Shown: piece by piece, positions 17,420 to 26,902 of the stretch
How the letters are laid out: every line of letters starts with the position of its first letter
Numbering within the stretch: the first letter of the stretch is position 1
Origin: Clostridiales bacterium oral taxon 876 str. F0540
Lineage (GTDB): Bacteria > Bacillota > Clostridia > Clostridiales > Clostridiaceae
Reading direction: 5' to 3'
NCBI GenBank assembly: GCA_000466585.1
Contig: KE993508.1
Span: forward strand, 144,711 to 208,710
DNA: 64,000 bases
Notes under the pieces: generated by a model
Told to the model about the DNA's origin: nothing
Databases searched by the model: none
Seen by the model: only the letters and a program-made list of their open reading frames with translations
Program-made: the position numbers and the translations under genes

Positions 17420-18376
17420 TTAAAACTTAAATACATCATTTTTAATTTTTTTAAAGATTGGCGGCAAACTTTCGGTTATAGTCTTATTTTCTAAGTATTC
17501 CAGTTTTTCAGGACAGTCTTTAAAAACTAACTTATAAGCATATAGAAACTGATAATTTAATCCATATTTATTGATAAAAAAACTATTAAGCTTCTGTTCT
17601 CCGTACTTTGCATCTCCAACAATTGGATTGCCTAAATGAGATAGATGTGCTCTTAGCTGATGACTTCTTCCTGTTATTAAATCTATTTCTATAAGAGAGA
17701 AAGTTCCGCAGCTTTGTATAGTTTTAACCTCCATGGCAATCTTTTTTGTGTTCGGCTTCCTGGAATCATATACCTTTGATATATTCTCATTTTCATCCTT
17801 TGATATATAGGCTTCATAAAGCCCATCTTTAATTCTTCCCTTTACAAGAGAAGTATAATATTTTTTTATTCTTCTCTCTCTTATCATTTCATTTAAAAGC
17901 TTTAAGCTTTCAAAGTTCTTGCCATATATAACTACACCTGATGTATTTCTGTCAAGCCTGTTACATGGTGCAGGAGTAAAGGTTACCTCCTTTTCAGGAA
18001 GATAATCTCCCTTGTCAAAAAGATATGAAAGCATATAATCAGTTAATGTTGGACTTCCACCTTTACTATCTGAATGCACTAAAACACCCGGCCATTTTTC
18101 AACAACTACCATATTCTCATCTTCATAGGTAATTTTAATATGACTGTTATCAACTCTCTCAAATTTATCTTTCTTGATTGTGCTTGTAATTTCCTTTGTT
18201 TCAACAATATCACCTTCAGAAAGAAACTGCTTTTCTTTTGCTTTTTTACCGTTAACCTTTATATCACCTTTTCTGATACCTTTATATATAGCACTTAAAG
18301 GCACATCTTTAAGCCATTTTCTTATGAATTTATCTAATCTTTGACCTGCTTCATTTGTTCCTATTTCTATTCTCAT
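17420..18376 (-). CDS. RluA family 23S rRNA pseudouridine synthase
   Basis: A 318-residue RNA-modifying enzyme. Residues about 1-75 form an S4 RNA-binding domain (QRLDKFIRKWLKDVPLSAIYKGIRKGDIKVNGKK). The catalytic domain contains CNRLDRNTSGVVI, the RluA/C/D active-site motif with its Asp, and TGRSHQLRAHLSHLGNPIVGDAKYG. The S4 plus this motif points to the RluC/RluD type. AGGAGGAAATA precedes the ATG. It is upstream of the flippase gene in a two-gene operon; the pairing has no clear functional logic. Confidence 0.88.
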   Translation of the reverse strand: MRIEIGTNEAGQRLDKFIRKWLKDVPLSAIYKGIRKGDIKVNGKKAKEKQFLSEGDIVETKEITSTIKKDKFERVDNSHIKITYEDENMVVVEKWPGVLVHSDSKGGSPTLTDYMLSYLFDKGDYLPEKEVTFTPAPCNRLDRNTSGVVIYGKNFESLKLLNEMIRERRIKKYYTSLVKGRIKDGLYEAYISKDENENISKVYDSRKPNTKKIAMEVKTIQSCGTFSLIEIDLITGRSHQLRAHLSHLGNPIVGDAKYGEQKLNSFFINKYGLNYQFLYAYKLVFKDCPEKLEYLENKTITESLPPIFKKIKNDVFKF

Positions 18377-18451
18377 TATTTCCTCCTGCAGTATATAAAT
18401 AAGACAACTAATTATATACCAATATTATTGCCTAAATCAACAATTATAGAT

Positions 18452-19621
18452 TTATTTAGACAAATAATCGTAAACCGCTTGGCATTGTATTGCAACCCCA
18501 ATTGGCAGCGCATCTTCATCTATATCAAATAAGCTTCCATGAGCTGGGTGTATTATACCCTTTTCCTCATTTCTCACACCAAGATAATAAAAAGCAGAAG
18601 GTCTCTCCATAGAAAAGTACGCAAAGCTTTCTACCCCCATACTTGGATTACTAAGCTTTTTAATATTTTCAGATCCTATAATTGTTTTTGCACCATTTTC
18701 TACCAAGTCCAAAATATCATCATTATTATAAAGGCATGGATAGCTCTCTTCTATATTTATCTCAGAAGTGCCTCTCATTGAAGATGTAATTCCAGAGACT
18801 ACCTCAACAAGCCTTTTCTTGACATATTCCCTATGCTCGCTTCTCATTGTTCTTATAATACCTGATATAGTAACTTCTTCCGGTATTATGTTTTGAGCAG
18901 TTCCTCCATGTATGCTTCCTACAGTTATGACTGCTGGATCAGTTGGAGGTATTTCTCTGCTTACGATAGTTTGCAAAGCTATAATAACATTACTTGCTAT
19001 AACAATAGGGTCAATAGTATCCTCTGGATGCGCTCCATGTCCTCCTTTACCCTTAATCTTTATTGTAAAAGGATTAGAAGCAGCATTAACTACACCTCTT
19101 TTAATTGCTATTGTTCCTACGTTTGTATTTTCATCTACATGCAATCCAATTACACAATCTACAGAAGGATTATCCAGAACTCCTTCCTTTATCATGAACC
19201 TTGCCCCGCCTACAGTTTCTTCGGCAGGCTCAAAAAATAATTTCACATTACCCTTAAGCTCTGATTTTATGCTATTTAGAACCTTAGCTGCTCCAAGAAG
19301 AATAGTAGTATGCCCGTCATGGCCACAAGCATGCATTCTTCCAGTTGTTTTAGATGAATACTCACAAGTTTTATTATCCTGGAGCGGTAAAGCATCAATA
19401 TCCGCCCTGAGACCAATAGTTTTATTCCCATTTCCTCTAATAATAGCACAAATCCCAGTTCCAGCAGTTTCTCTATACTCTATGCCTTCTGCTTCTAAAA
19501 TTTTTTTTATTTTATTTGACGTTTCATACTCTTCAAAACCAAGCTCAGGATGAGAATGGAAGTCTCTTCTTAAAGATACGAGTTCATCTTTAATACTATT
19601 TGCTTTGTCTAAAAAATTCAT
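18452..19621 (-). CDS. M20 family amidohydrolase
   Basis: A 389-residue zinc amidohydrolase of the N-acyl-amino-acid/hippurate hydrolase group. Motifs are GLRADIDALPL, MHACGHDGHTTILLGAA (metal His), FEPAEE (catalytic Glu-Glu), GLHVDE and KGKGGHGAHPEDTIDPI in the dimerisation lid. Likely cleaves N-acylated amino acids; N-acetyldiaminopimelate or IAA-amide specificity cannot be decided by eye. The start at 19621 follows GGGAGG; an upstream ATG in frame overlaps it. It lies 29 nt after the FtsA-like gene on the same strand and is probably cotranscribed. Confidence 0.85.
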   Translation of the reverse strand: MNFLDKANSIKDELVSLRRDFHSHPELGFEEYETSNKIKKILEAEGIEYRETAGTGICAIIRGNGNKTIGLRADIDALPLQDNKTCEYSSKTTGRMHACGHDGHTTILLGAAKVLNSIKSELKGNVKLFFEPAEETVGGARFMIKEGVLDNPSVDCVIGLHVDENTNVGTIAIKRGVVNAASNPFTIKIKGKGGHGAHPEDTIDPIVIASNVIIALQTIVSREIPPTDPAVITVGSIHGGTAQNIIPEEVTISGIIRTMRSEHREYVKKRLVEVVSGITSSMRGTSEINIEESYPCLYNNDDILDLVENGAKTIIGSENIKKLSNPSMGVESFAYFSMERPSAFYYLGVRNEEKGIIHPAHGSLFDIDEDALPIGVAIQCQAVYDYLSK

Positions 19622-19650
19622 TATAAAACCTCCCACTTATTCCTTTATAG

Positions 19651-21684
19651 TTATTCCCAATATATTTCTATCTTATCGCCATCTTTAAGTTCATCATAAT
19701 ATCCAGCCTTTGAATTATTTAATAGCAAGATTAAATTTCCTCTTGATCTAGTTAAATCAAAATCAATATGATCAAATACATCTATAAATATATATTTATC
19801 TTTACTCTGTAAATATACCTTTTCATTATTGACTATAATATTTATTCCATCATTCTTGATGCTAGCCGTACCAGCTTTATTATCAAACTTTTCTATATCC
19901 TCTTTGGGCTCATTATTTTTCTCTGCATTTGTATTAATTTTCTGTAAAGTAGCTTCCTTATAAATTCTATCCCCTTCTTGTATGACATAATCATATTGAA
20001 GCAATTTTCCATCTATAAAAAAACTGCCTTCCTCTTTATCAAAGTAAGTTTTATAATCCTTAATTGTTTTAGCAAAAATAATGCTTATATCATCTCCATC
20101 GTTTATTATTGTATCAATATTTTTCTCAACACCATTTACTAAGGCCTTAGGTTCAATAATCTGCAGGATATCATTTACATAAAAACTTAACGCATCGACC
20201 TTTTGTATAAATTCATATATTTTAGGAGAAGCATCCATTCCATCTCTGGCAAATTCTATCTCGATATTGTCTCCTTCCTTTACTTCTGAGTCTATGTTAC
20301 TTAAAATATTATTAATTTTTATTTCAGCATTAGTTGCCAAACTTCCAAAGGAAATCCTTTTACCTCCATTTAAAACGAATCTTATGCTTTTGCCATTTCT
20401 ACCAATTAGAACTTTAGGATTAATTCCGGCCTGTACCATAACATCAGAAACTGTATGCTTATGTGAGTTAAAAAGACTAATAACTTTCCCGTTTAGAGTT
20501 ACATCAATAAAATCATGCCCCAATCTCATTATTGAGACTAAAGCAATACCAAGTACAGTAACACCTGTACTCCCAAGCTCATTATCTATGCATACACATT
20601 CTGTTACAGCATCTCTGCCTTTAATTGCAATTCTCTGCATTGGAAGATTTAACTTTTGAGCAAGTGTATCCTTTAAATTAGGAGTATGAGCTCCTCCACC
20701 TACGAGAAATACCGCATTAGGTGCTTTACCACCATTTAATTCAATTACTTTTGAAGCAATCTCCTCACAAATCTTATCAACAACTGGATGTATTATCTTT
20801 AGAACCTCCTGGCTTTTTATTTCATTTTCAAGACCTAATACATCAACATATGTAATGGTATCTTCACTTACACATACTCTTTTAATTTTTTCTGCTGTAT
20901 TAAAATCAACAAGCAAGCTTTGGGCAATTGCCTCAGTAACCTCATCTCCGGCAGTTGAAACCATACCGTAAGCACTGATTGAATCCTTACTGCTTATTGC
21001 TATATCAGAAGTTCCAGCTCCAATATCAATGAGGGCAAGATTTAAAAGTCTTAAGCTTTGAGGAATTGCTGCTTCCATTGCAGCTATAGGCTCAAGAGTA
21101 AGGTTTATTACATTAAGATTAACCTTGCTCATAACAGCGTACAAGCTTTCCACCACAGACCTAGGCAGGAATGTCGCTATAACTTCTACTGATATTTTAT
21201 CACCTTTATGAGATAGTAAATTGCTGATTACATAATCGTTTAAGTAGTAATTTTTAACACTGTAGCCTACACAATATAGTTTACCATCCAACTGCTTATT
21301 TATCTGCTGCTCAGCGGATTTAACAGCAGTTAATTCCAAGCTTCTTATGATATCCTTATCTATTTCCCTGTCAGTGTCCAGCTCCAAATCTGCCCTTGAT
21401 ACAGAGGTTCTTAAAAACCTGCCTGCAGCAGCGATTGCTACATTGTTAAGCTTAAAGCCCAACTGTTGTTCTAAACTTTTTTTCACGTTATTTACTGCTA
21501 TAGCTACCAGATTAATATCATGTATTTGGCCATCGAGCATAGCTCTCTCTTCGTGTTCTAAATACTGCTCTGCAATACAGTGAAATTTTTTTTCTTTAAC
21601 TATGCCTACAGTTCCTATTAGTGAACGTGTACCTATATCTAATGCAAATATTATATCTTTAGGATTAATATTTGTAAGTTCCAT
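19651..21684 (-). CDS. FtsA-like ATPase with C-terminal beta-grasp-like repeats
   Basis: A 677-residue protein, much longer than FtsA (about 420). Residues 1-400 form an actin-like ATPase: FALDIGTRSLIG (phosphate 1), LIDIGAGTSDIAI (phosphate 2) and VFLVGGGAHTPNLK (adenosine), with an FtsA-type 1C insertion near 90-160. Residues about 405-677 hold three or four units, each starting with NGK/DGK-like beta strands and ending in GDNIEIEF, GDDISIIF, GDRIYKE or GDKIEIYW, which resemble beta-grasp/ThiS-like folds. No FtsZ-binding gene or membrane helix is present. Clostridia have such proteins in addition to true FtsA. Role in division or pilus-like assembly is unproven. Confidence 0.75.
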   Translation of the reverse strand: MELTNINPKDIIFALDIGTRSLIGTVGIVKEKKFHCIAEQYLEHEERAMLDGQIHDINLVAIAVNNVKKSLEQQLGFKLNNVAIAAAGRFLRTSVSRADLELDTDREIDKDIIRSLELTAVKSAEQQINKQLDGKLYCVGYSVKNYYLNDYVISNLLSHKGDKISVEVIATFLPRSVVESLYAVMSKVNLNVINLTLEPIAAMEAAIPQSLRLLNLALIDIGAGTSDIAISSKDSISAYGMVSTAGDEVTEAIAQSLLVDFNTAEKIKRVCVSEDTITYVDVLGLENEIKSQEVLKIIHPVVDKICEEIASKVIELNGGKAPNAVFLVGGGAHTPNLKDTLAQKLNLPMQRIAIKGRDAVTECVCIDNELGSTGVTVLGIALVSIMRLGHDFIDVTLNGKVISLFNSHKHTVSDVMVQAGINPKVLIGRNGKSIRFVLNGGKRISFGSLATNAEIKINNILSNIDSEVKEGDNIEIEFARDGMDASPKIYEFIQKVDALSFYVNDILQIIEPKALVNGVEKNIDTIINDGDDISIIFAKTIKDYKTYFDKEEGSFFIDGKLLQYDYVIQEGDRIYKEATLQKINTNAEKNNEPKEDIEKFDNKAGTASIKNDGINIIVNNEKVYLQSKDKYIFIDVFDHIDFDLTRSRGNLILLLNNSKAGYYDELKDGDKIEIYWE

Positions 21685-21705
21685 CTTCTATACCTCTCTA
21701 TACAT

Positions 21706-21737
21706 AATTTAAAAGCCCATATTCTATGAATATGAGC
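21706..21737 (-). terminator. Intrinsic terminator after the PcrA-like gene
   Basis: GCCCATATTC (21715-21724) pairs with GAATATGAGC (21728-21737, one G-T pair). On the minus strand it is followed by TTTTAAATT. Confidence 0.65.
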
Positions 21738-21807
21738 AAGCTTCATATTAAAATTATATACCAATATTTATCACTATTCAACAAATTAAGACGTTCAAAT
21801 TAGTAAC

Positions 21808-24015
21808 TCAGCTTAACTTTTTTATAATACCTCTATTGTGAATTACTACAATGTCGAATTTTCGTATAATATTATTTTTAAATTGTATTTCAATCACATT
21901 ATTATCTATGTCTAAAATTTTTCCTTTCCCGAAAGTATCATGCACTACTTCTTCGTCTTTAGTATATATCGAATGAAGATCTTCAAAATAATTGATCTCA
22001 CATTCTTCAATAAACCTTGAAGGCTTTTTTAATTTTCCCCTTACATTTTTAGGTATATAAATAAATTCATTATCTATCGCTCTTGTTAGTGCCACAAAAA
22101 ATAATCTTCTTTCTTCTTCTAAGCCATCTTCAATACTATTTATATGAGGCATATACTCTTCAACACAATTAATAATAAATACATTCTTGAATTCCATGCC
22201 CTTAGCGCCATGAACAGTGCTAAGCGTAACAGCATTTTTATTAATGTTTTTGCTGTTATTGTGAAGCTCCTGCTCTACCTGCTCAACATGTGCCAAAAAA
22301 CTTATTATTGAGTTATATGGTAGGGTCGCCTCTTTAAATTCAGCAATTATATCGTCAAGCTCAGTTAGTTTTATTTTAAATTTCTGGCTGTATTCTAAAA
22401 TATAGTCATGATATCCTAAGTCAGAATAAATAAACTCGATTGCCCCTTGAAGAGACATCTTATTGAGTCTGTTAATATCCTTTTGCAGCTTCTCCAAATT
22501 TCTCATTTGAAAAACTGGTGTGCTTTCAAGATTTTTAATAATTTCAAAACAATCTACTTTTATTAAAGAACTGCTAACTTTATCTAGTGCTGCTTTGCTT
22601 ATAAACCTAAATGGCTTATTGATTATTCTTTTGAAGCAAACGGCATTCTCCGGATATATACTTAATTTAAGGTAGGCAATTAAATCCTTGCAAATAAAAT
22701 GCTCGAAAAAATTATACTCCTTATCTAAAAGTTTGAAGGGTATTTTCTTTCTTATGAATGCATCAATAAGGCTTCTGCTTTCAATATTCGTTCTATATAA
22801 TACAGCTGAATCTTCAAAGCTGTAATTTGCTAATGCTTTAAGTTTTTCAATATTTAAAGCAATAGCCTCCGCCTGAGAATTATCATCATAACAGCTTATA
22901 ATTTCAAAACTCTTCTTTTCATCCCTACATGCAATCATAATCTTTTCATTTCTCATAGAGTTATTTTTAATTAACTTTGCTGCAGCAGAAACTATGTTCT
23001 TAGTGCTTCGGTAATTTGTAGACAAGTGTATTTTTGTTCCTCCCTTAAACTGCTTATCAAAATCCACCATGTAGTCTGGCCTTGATCCTCTAAAGGAATA
23101 TATGCATTGGTCTTCATCTCCAACTGCAAATATTGAATTGTATTGATTTAAGAGCTTTAAAATCTGAAGCTGTATATCATCACAGTCTTGAAATTCATCT
23201 ATAAGCATATATTTAAAGCCTTTATTGTAATAATCACAAATCGTTTTATTATTTTCTATAATTTCTTTAAACTTGATCTGAAGGTCATCAAAATCCATAA
23301 GATTTTTTTCAGATTTATATACTTCATAAGCTGTAAAGCACTCAGTAAATATTTTATTGTCTAGATTAGAATCAAAATTTTCTGCAACAGCACCAGTGCA
23401 CTTAAATAATGAAATCTTGTTTCTTACCTCTTTTACTTTTTCTTCACTGATTTCATCCATATGAGATAGCAATATATTTGATATTAACCTGTAACTGTCG
23501 CTACCATCTATTAAATTGACTTTTCCAAAATGTCTTAATAGAATTTTATAAAACAAGCCATGAAAAGTTCCAAAAAAAGGGCTTCCGGTTTCTCCACTGC
23601 TGAGTTCCTCAAACCTTTTTTTCATATTAACCGCAGCCGCTTTAGTAAAAGTTATAACAATGATATTATTTGGGTTAACCTTTTTATATCCCAATAAATA
23701 TCTTAATCTTTTGTCTAATTCAACTTGGTGGTTAACTTTCTTTTTCATAAGATAATTTTTCAAGATATTTATATCACCAATACTAATACTTTCTGGAATA
23801 TAATTGCTTTTATATATCTCTCCGTATTTAACTAAATACATAACCCTATTTATAAGAACAGTAGTTTTTCCTGAGCCAGGACACGCAAGAACTAACGAAT
23901 TTCTATTATTATTAAACACAGCCTCTCTTTGCTGAGCATCAAGATGGCTAAAATCCATCTCAAGAATTAAATCTCTTAATTTAAAAAATTCTTCATTTAT
24001 ACTGTTTTCCATCAT
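21808..24015 (-). CDS. UvrD/PcrA-like superfamily 1 DNA helicase
   Basis: A 735-residue 3'-5' helicase. Motifs in order: LDAQQREAVF (Q motif), ACPGSGKTTVL (Walker A, about 44), IITFTKAAA (Ia), FGTFHGLFYKI, LIDEFQDCDD (II), VGDEDQCIYSFRGSRPDY (III), LSTNYRSTKNI (IV), STVHGAKGMEFKNVFI (V) and FFVALTRA (VI). The C-terminus has a Tudor-like HDTFGKGKILDIDNN segment, as in PcrA's RNA polymerase-binding tail. The start at 24015 follows AAGGTGAAG; the upstream extension has no ribosome site. It is divergent from pncB. Confidence 0.85.
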   Translation of the reverse strand: MMENSINEEFFKLRDLILEMDFSHLDAQQREAVFNNNRNSLVLACPGSGKTTVLINRVMYLVKYGEIYKSNYIPESISIGDINILKNYLMKKKVNHQVELDKRLRYLLGYKKVNPNNIIVITFTKAAAVNMKKRFEELSSGETGSPFFGTFHGLFYKILLRHFGKVNLIDGSDSYRLISNILLSHMDEISEEKVKEVRNKISLFKCTGAVAENFDSNLDNKIFTECFTAYEVYKSEKNLMDFDDLQIKFKEIIENNKTICDYYNKGFKYMLIDEFQDCDDIQLQILKLLNQYNSIFAVGDEDQCIYSFRGSRPDYMVDFDKQFKGGTKIHLSTNYRSTKNIVSAAAKLIKNNSMRNEKIMIACRDEKKSFEIISCYDDNSQAEAIALNIEKLKALANYSFEDSAVLYRTNIESRSLIDAFIRKKIPFKLLDKEYNFFEHFICKDLIAYLKLSIYPENAVCFKRIINKPFRFISKAALDKVSSSLIKVDCFEIIKNLESTPVFQMRNLEKLQKDINRLNKMSLQGAIEFIYSDLGYHDYILEYSQKFKIKLTELDDIIAEFKEATLPYNSIISFLAHVEQVEQELHNNSKNINKNAVTLSTVHGAKGMEFKNVFIINCVEEYMPHINSIEDGLEEERRLFFVALTRAIDNEFIYIPKNVRGKLKKPSRFIEECEINYFEDLHSIYTKDEEVVHDTFGKGKILDIDNNVIEIQFKNNIIRKFDIVVIHNRGIIKKLS

Positions 24016-24175
24016 AGCATCTTCACCTTTAATTAATTCACTAATGATTATTGACACAAAATCTATTTTACATAATAAAATGCATATAAACAAAAATCTA
24101 TTGTAATAATTACTTTAGAGGATTAAAATAAGAATGTCTATAAAAAACTATTTTTTGGCATAGGAGAGAAGCATA

Positions 24176-25654
24176 ATGGAATATATAAAAAACTTCAATG
24201 TTAGAAATGAAAGAAATCTTACAATGCTTGTAGATTTCTATGAACTAACTATGGCAAATGGATATTTAGATAATAACGTAGGGGATAAAATTGCCTACTT
24301 TGATATGTTTTTCAGAAGGGTGCCTGATGGCGGAGGCTACTGCATTATGGCTGGTGTTCAACAGCTTATTGAATATATGTCAAACCTCAGCTTTACAAAA
24401 GATGATATCGATTATCTAAGAAATAAAAATATATTTTCCGATAAATTTTTAAGTTATCTTGAAAACTTTAATTTTACCTGCGATGTATGGGCAGTTCCGG
24501 AAGGCAATCCTGTTTTCCCTAATGAACCTTTGGTTGTAGTAAAAGGGCCTATAATTCAGGCTCAGTTTGTAGAAACAATGATACTTCTTACTGTAAATCA
24601 TCAGACCTTAATTGCTACAAAAGCAAACAGAATATGCAGAGCTGCTGAAGGAAAGCCGGTTATGGAGTTTGGATCAAGAAGAGCTCAAGGCTACGATGGA
24701 GCTATTTATGGAGCCCGTGCTTCAGTTATCGGCGGCTGTTCATCTTCTGCATGTACTATTGCTGAAGAGATGTTCGGCATACCGGCTGCCGGAACTATGG
24801 CTCACAGCTGGGTGCAGTTATTTCCAACTGAGTACGAGGCATTCTCTGCTTGGGCTAAAACCTACCCAGATAACTGTACTCTTTTGATAGATACTTATAA
24901 TGTATTAAAATCAGGACTTCCTAATGCTATAAAAGTATTTGATGAGATTTTAAAGCCACAGGGCTTTAGGCCTAAAGGTATAAGAATAGACAGCGGTGAT
25001 ATAACTTATCTGACAAAAAAATGTAGAAAAGCTCTAGATAACGCTGGATATCCTGATTGTAAAATAGTTATTTCAAATTCTCTCGACGAGTATATTATAA
25101 GAGATGTGCTAAGCCAAGGAGCAAAGGTAGATGCTTTTGGAGTTGGAGAAAGACTTATAACAGCAAAATCGGAACCAGTATTCGGCGGTGTCTACAAACT
25201 AGCTGCTATAGAAAACAATGGTGAAATTATACCTAAAATAAAAATAAGTGAGAACGAAGAAAAGATCACTAATCCAGGCTTTAAAAAAATATATAGAATA
25301 TTCGAAAAGAATACTAATAAGGCTTTAGCAGATGTAATAACTTTAAGTGATGAAATAATTGATGAAAGCAAACCTTTAGAAATATTTAATCCAGTTCATA
25401 CCTGGAAGAGGAAGAGACTAAAAAATTACTATGTGAAAGATTTGCTTGTTAAAATATTTGAAAATGGCAAACCTATTTATGAAAGTCCAAGTGTAATGGA
25501 AATAAAAGAATATGCCAGACAGGAAAGTGAAAAGCTTTGGTCTGAAGTTTTAAGATTTGAAAATCCTCATACCTTCTATGTTGACCTATCTACAAAACTT
25601 TGGAAATTAAAGCAGAGTCTGCTTCACCAATATTCTGATATATATGAGGAGTAA
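24176..25654 (+). CDS. pncB: Nicotinate phosphoribosyltransferase
   Basis: A 492-residue enzyme making nicotinate mononucleotide from nicotinate and PRPP in the NAD salvage (Preiss-Handler) pathway. Family hallmarks are LVDFYELTMANGYLD at the N-terminus, FGSRRAQGYDGAIYGARA, GTMAHSWVQLFPTEYEAF (catalytic His region), RIDSGDITYLTKKCR and SNSLDEYIIRD. The length fits the longer Firmicute type. The start follows GGAGAGAAGC. The next gene begins 2 nt after the stop, so the two are translationally coupled. Confidence 0.93.
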   Translation: MEYIKNFNVRNERNLTMLVDFYELTMANGYLDNNVGDKIAYFDMFFRRVPDGGGYCIMAGVQQLIEYMSNLSFTKDDIDYLRNKNIFSDKFLSYLENFNFTCDVWAVPEGNPVFPNEPLVVVKGPIIQAQFVETMILLTVNHQTLIATKANRICRAAEGKPVMEFGSRRAQGYDGAIYGARASVIGGCSSSACTIAEEMFGIPAAGTMAHSWVQLFPTEYEAFSAWAKTYPDNCTLLIDTYNVLKSGLPNAIKVFDEILKPQGFRPKGIRIDSGDITYLTKKCRKALDNAGYPDCKIVISNSLDEYIIRDVLSQGAKVDAFGVGERLITAKSEPVFGGVYKLAAIENNGEIIPKIKISENEEKITNPGFKKIYRIFEKNTNKALADVITLSDEIIDESKPLEIFNPVHTWKRKRLKNYYVKDLLVKIFENGKPIYESPSVMEIKEYARQESEKLWSEVLRFENPHTFYVDLSTKLWKLKQSLLHQYSDIYEE

Positions 25655-25656
25655 TT

Positions 25657-26019
25657 ATGAGCCAAATTAAGATAAGAATATCTGAAAAAGCTTATGAAAA
25701 GTTATTAAATGTACTTACTGACTGCCCTGAGTTCTCTCATATAAGACTTAAATATAAGGACGGTTGCTGTGGAAGTTCCAAATTAGATATACTTCTTGAT
25801 AATTATAACCTCAATGATATTGAAGAAATTATAGATAAACTTCCTATATTATATGACAATGAGGTTTTAGAAAATATAAAGGAAATTACTATTGTTTACA
25901 GAAATCAGTCACTTATGATTAAAACTATTTTAAACAAAGAACCGATCAAAGACTGCGGTTCTTGCGAAAAAGGCGGCAGCTGTTCCCATAAGTGTGGGCA
26001 TAATAAAAAGATGGCATAA
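25657..26019 (+). CDS. HesB/IscA-like cysteine-rich protein
   Basis: A 120-residue protein beginning with an iron-sulfur-biogenesis-like fold (IKIRISEKAYEKLLNVL, IRLKYKDGCCGSSKLDILLD), followed by a Cys/His-rich tail (CGSCEKGGSCSHKCGH) suited to metal binding. The canonical IscA C-terminal CGC is replaced by this tail. It starts 2 nt after pncB, with GAGGAG at the end of pncB acting as ribosome site. Coupling to NAD synthesis could reflect Fe-S enzymes in that pathway, but this is inference. Confidence 0.65.
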   Translation: MSQIKIRISEKAYEKLLNVLTDCPEFSHIRLKYKDGCCGSSKLDILLDNYNLNDIEEIIDKLPILYDNEVLENIKEITIVYRNQSLMIKTILNKEPIKDCGSCEKGGSCSHKCGHNKKMA

Positions 26020-26031
26020 AGCCATCTTTTT
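26005..26031. terminator. Bidirectional intrinsic terminator
   Basis: An 11-bp stem (26005-26015 with 26021-26031, loop ATAAA) overlaps the last codons of the HesB-like gene and of ndk; T runs lie in both directions. Confidence 0.85.
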
Positions 26032-26437
26032 ACATTAATTCCGGAAACCAAATTTTCATCTCACGTTTTGCACTTTCTATACAATCAGAAGCATGCACAA
26101 GATTTCTTGTTTTATTAGAAGAATATTTTCCTCTGATACTGCCCATATCTGATTTCAAATGATCCTTATCTCCATTGACCTTTCTAATAATATCTATTGC
26201 ATTATTTCCTTCTATAACCAAAGCGCATATATTATCCTCTGTTATATATTCAATGAGTTCTTTAAAATACTCTCTTCCTCTATGTTCCTCATAATGTTTT
26301 TCAGCAATTTCTTTAGTTGCCTTAAGCATCTTTAATCCAACAATTTTTAAGTCCTTTTTTTCATATATGCTAATTATTTCACCTATAAGCTTTCTTTCAA
26401 CTCCGTCTGGTTTTATAAGCACTAAGGTTCTTTCCAT
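26030..26437 (-). CDS. ndk: Nucleoside diphosphate kinase
   Basis: A 135-residue enzyme that equilibrates nucleoside di- and triphosphates. It opens RTLVLIKPDGVERKLIGEII, contains HYEEHRGREYFKELI and GSIRGKYS, and has the phospho-histidine in NLVHASD (usual family form NxxHGSD, so Ala replaces Gly). The length is slightly short of the common 150, as in other Firmicutes. The start at 26437 lies after AAGGGAGGG. The gene is monocistronic and convergent with pncB-hesB. Confidence 0.92.
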   Translation of the reverse strand: MERTLVLIKPDGVERKLIGEIISIYEKKDLKIVGLKMLKATKEIAEKHYEEHRGREYFKELIEYITEDNICALVIEGNNAIDIIRKVNGDKDHLKSDMGSIRGKYSSNKTRNLVHASDCIESAKREMKIWFPELM

Positions 26438-26510
26438 AAAAATTACCCTCCCTTTCAAAGTTAATTTTGCGTATTCAATATTTTACCATATTTTTCTCAA
26501 ATCTATTCAT

Positions 26511-26554
26511 AAAAAGTAAAAATACACTTGTAAAAAAAGCTAACAAGTGTATTT
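26511..26554 (-). terminator. Intrinsic terminator
   Basis: AAATACACTTGT (26520-26531) pairs with ACAAGTGTATTT (26543-26554), followed on the minus strand by TTTACTTTTT. It ends the small cysteine-containing gene at 26565-26789. Confidence 0.75.
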
Positions 26555-26564
26555 GACATATTTA

Positions 26565-26789
26565 TTAAACAAACTCTTCTTCTACGTAGTAATCCTCAAT
26601 TTCTTTAATATTCAATCCTTCTTCACCGAATAAATTATATTGAAACAAGTCTTTGAATTTACCCAGCCTGTTTCCTGTTAAATTTTTAAACGGGCAAACT
26701 CCCCCATTTTCTTCCCAATTATAAAAAGCGCATTCGGAAAAACATTCAGTTTCATTTCCTGAAGTGGATAAAAAAGAACATAGTCCCAT
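26565..26789 (-). CDS. Small four-cysteine protein of unknown function
   Basis: A 74-residue soluble protein with four cysteines (C-x11-C-x3-C-x11-C in MGLCSFLSTSGNETECFSECAFYNWEENGGVC) and an acidic C-terminus. The spacing could bind a metal or form a small redox site, but I recognise no family. A GGGGAGG site precedes the ATG and a terminator follows, so it is a real, monocistronic gene. It lies next to, but is probably not part of, the cobalamin operon, since both that operon's end and this gene have separate spacing. Confidence 0.55.
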   Translation of the reverse strand: MGLCSFLSTSGNETECFSECAFYNWEENGGVCPFKNLTGNRLGKFKDLFQYNLFGEEGLNIKEIEDYYVEEEFV

Positions 26790-26902
26790 GAGCTCCCCTC
26801 CCCCGTCTTTTGACCTTTTATACCATTATAATGTAAACTGCCGAAAAAATGAAGTAATTTTTTGAATATTAACTTATTATTAAATAAATACCTATTTAAC
26901 TA

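Noticed and set aside
18912..19553. A 213-codon plus-strand frame
   Set aside because: It is antisense to the M20 amidohydrolase gene, whose catalytic motifs are intact; the frame is a by-product of codon usage and has no ribosome site.
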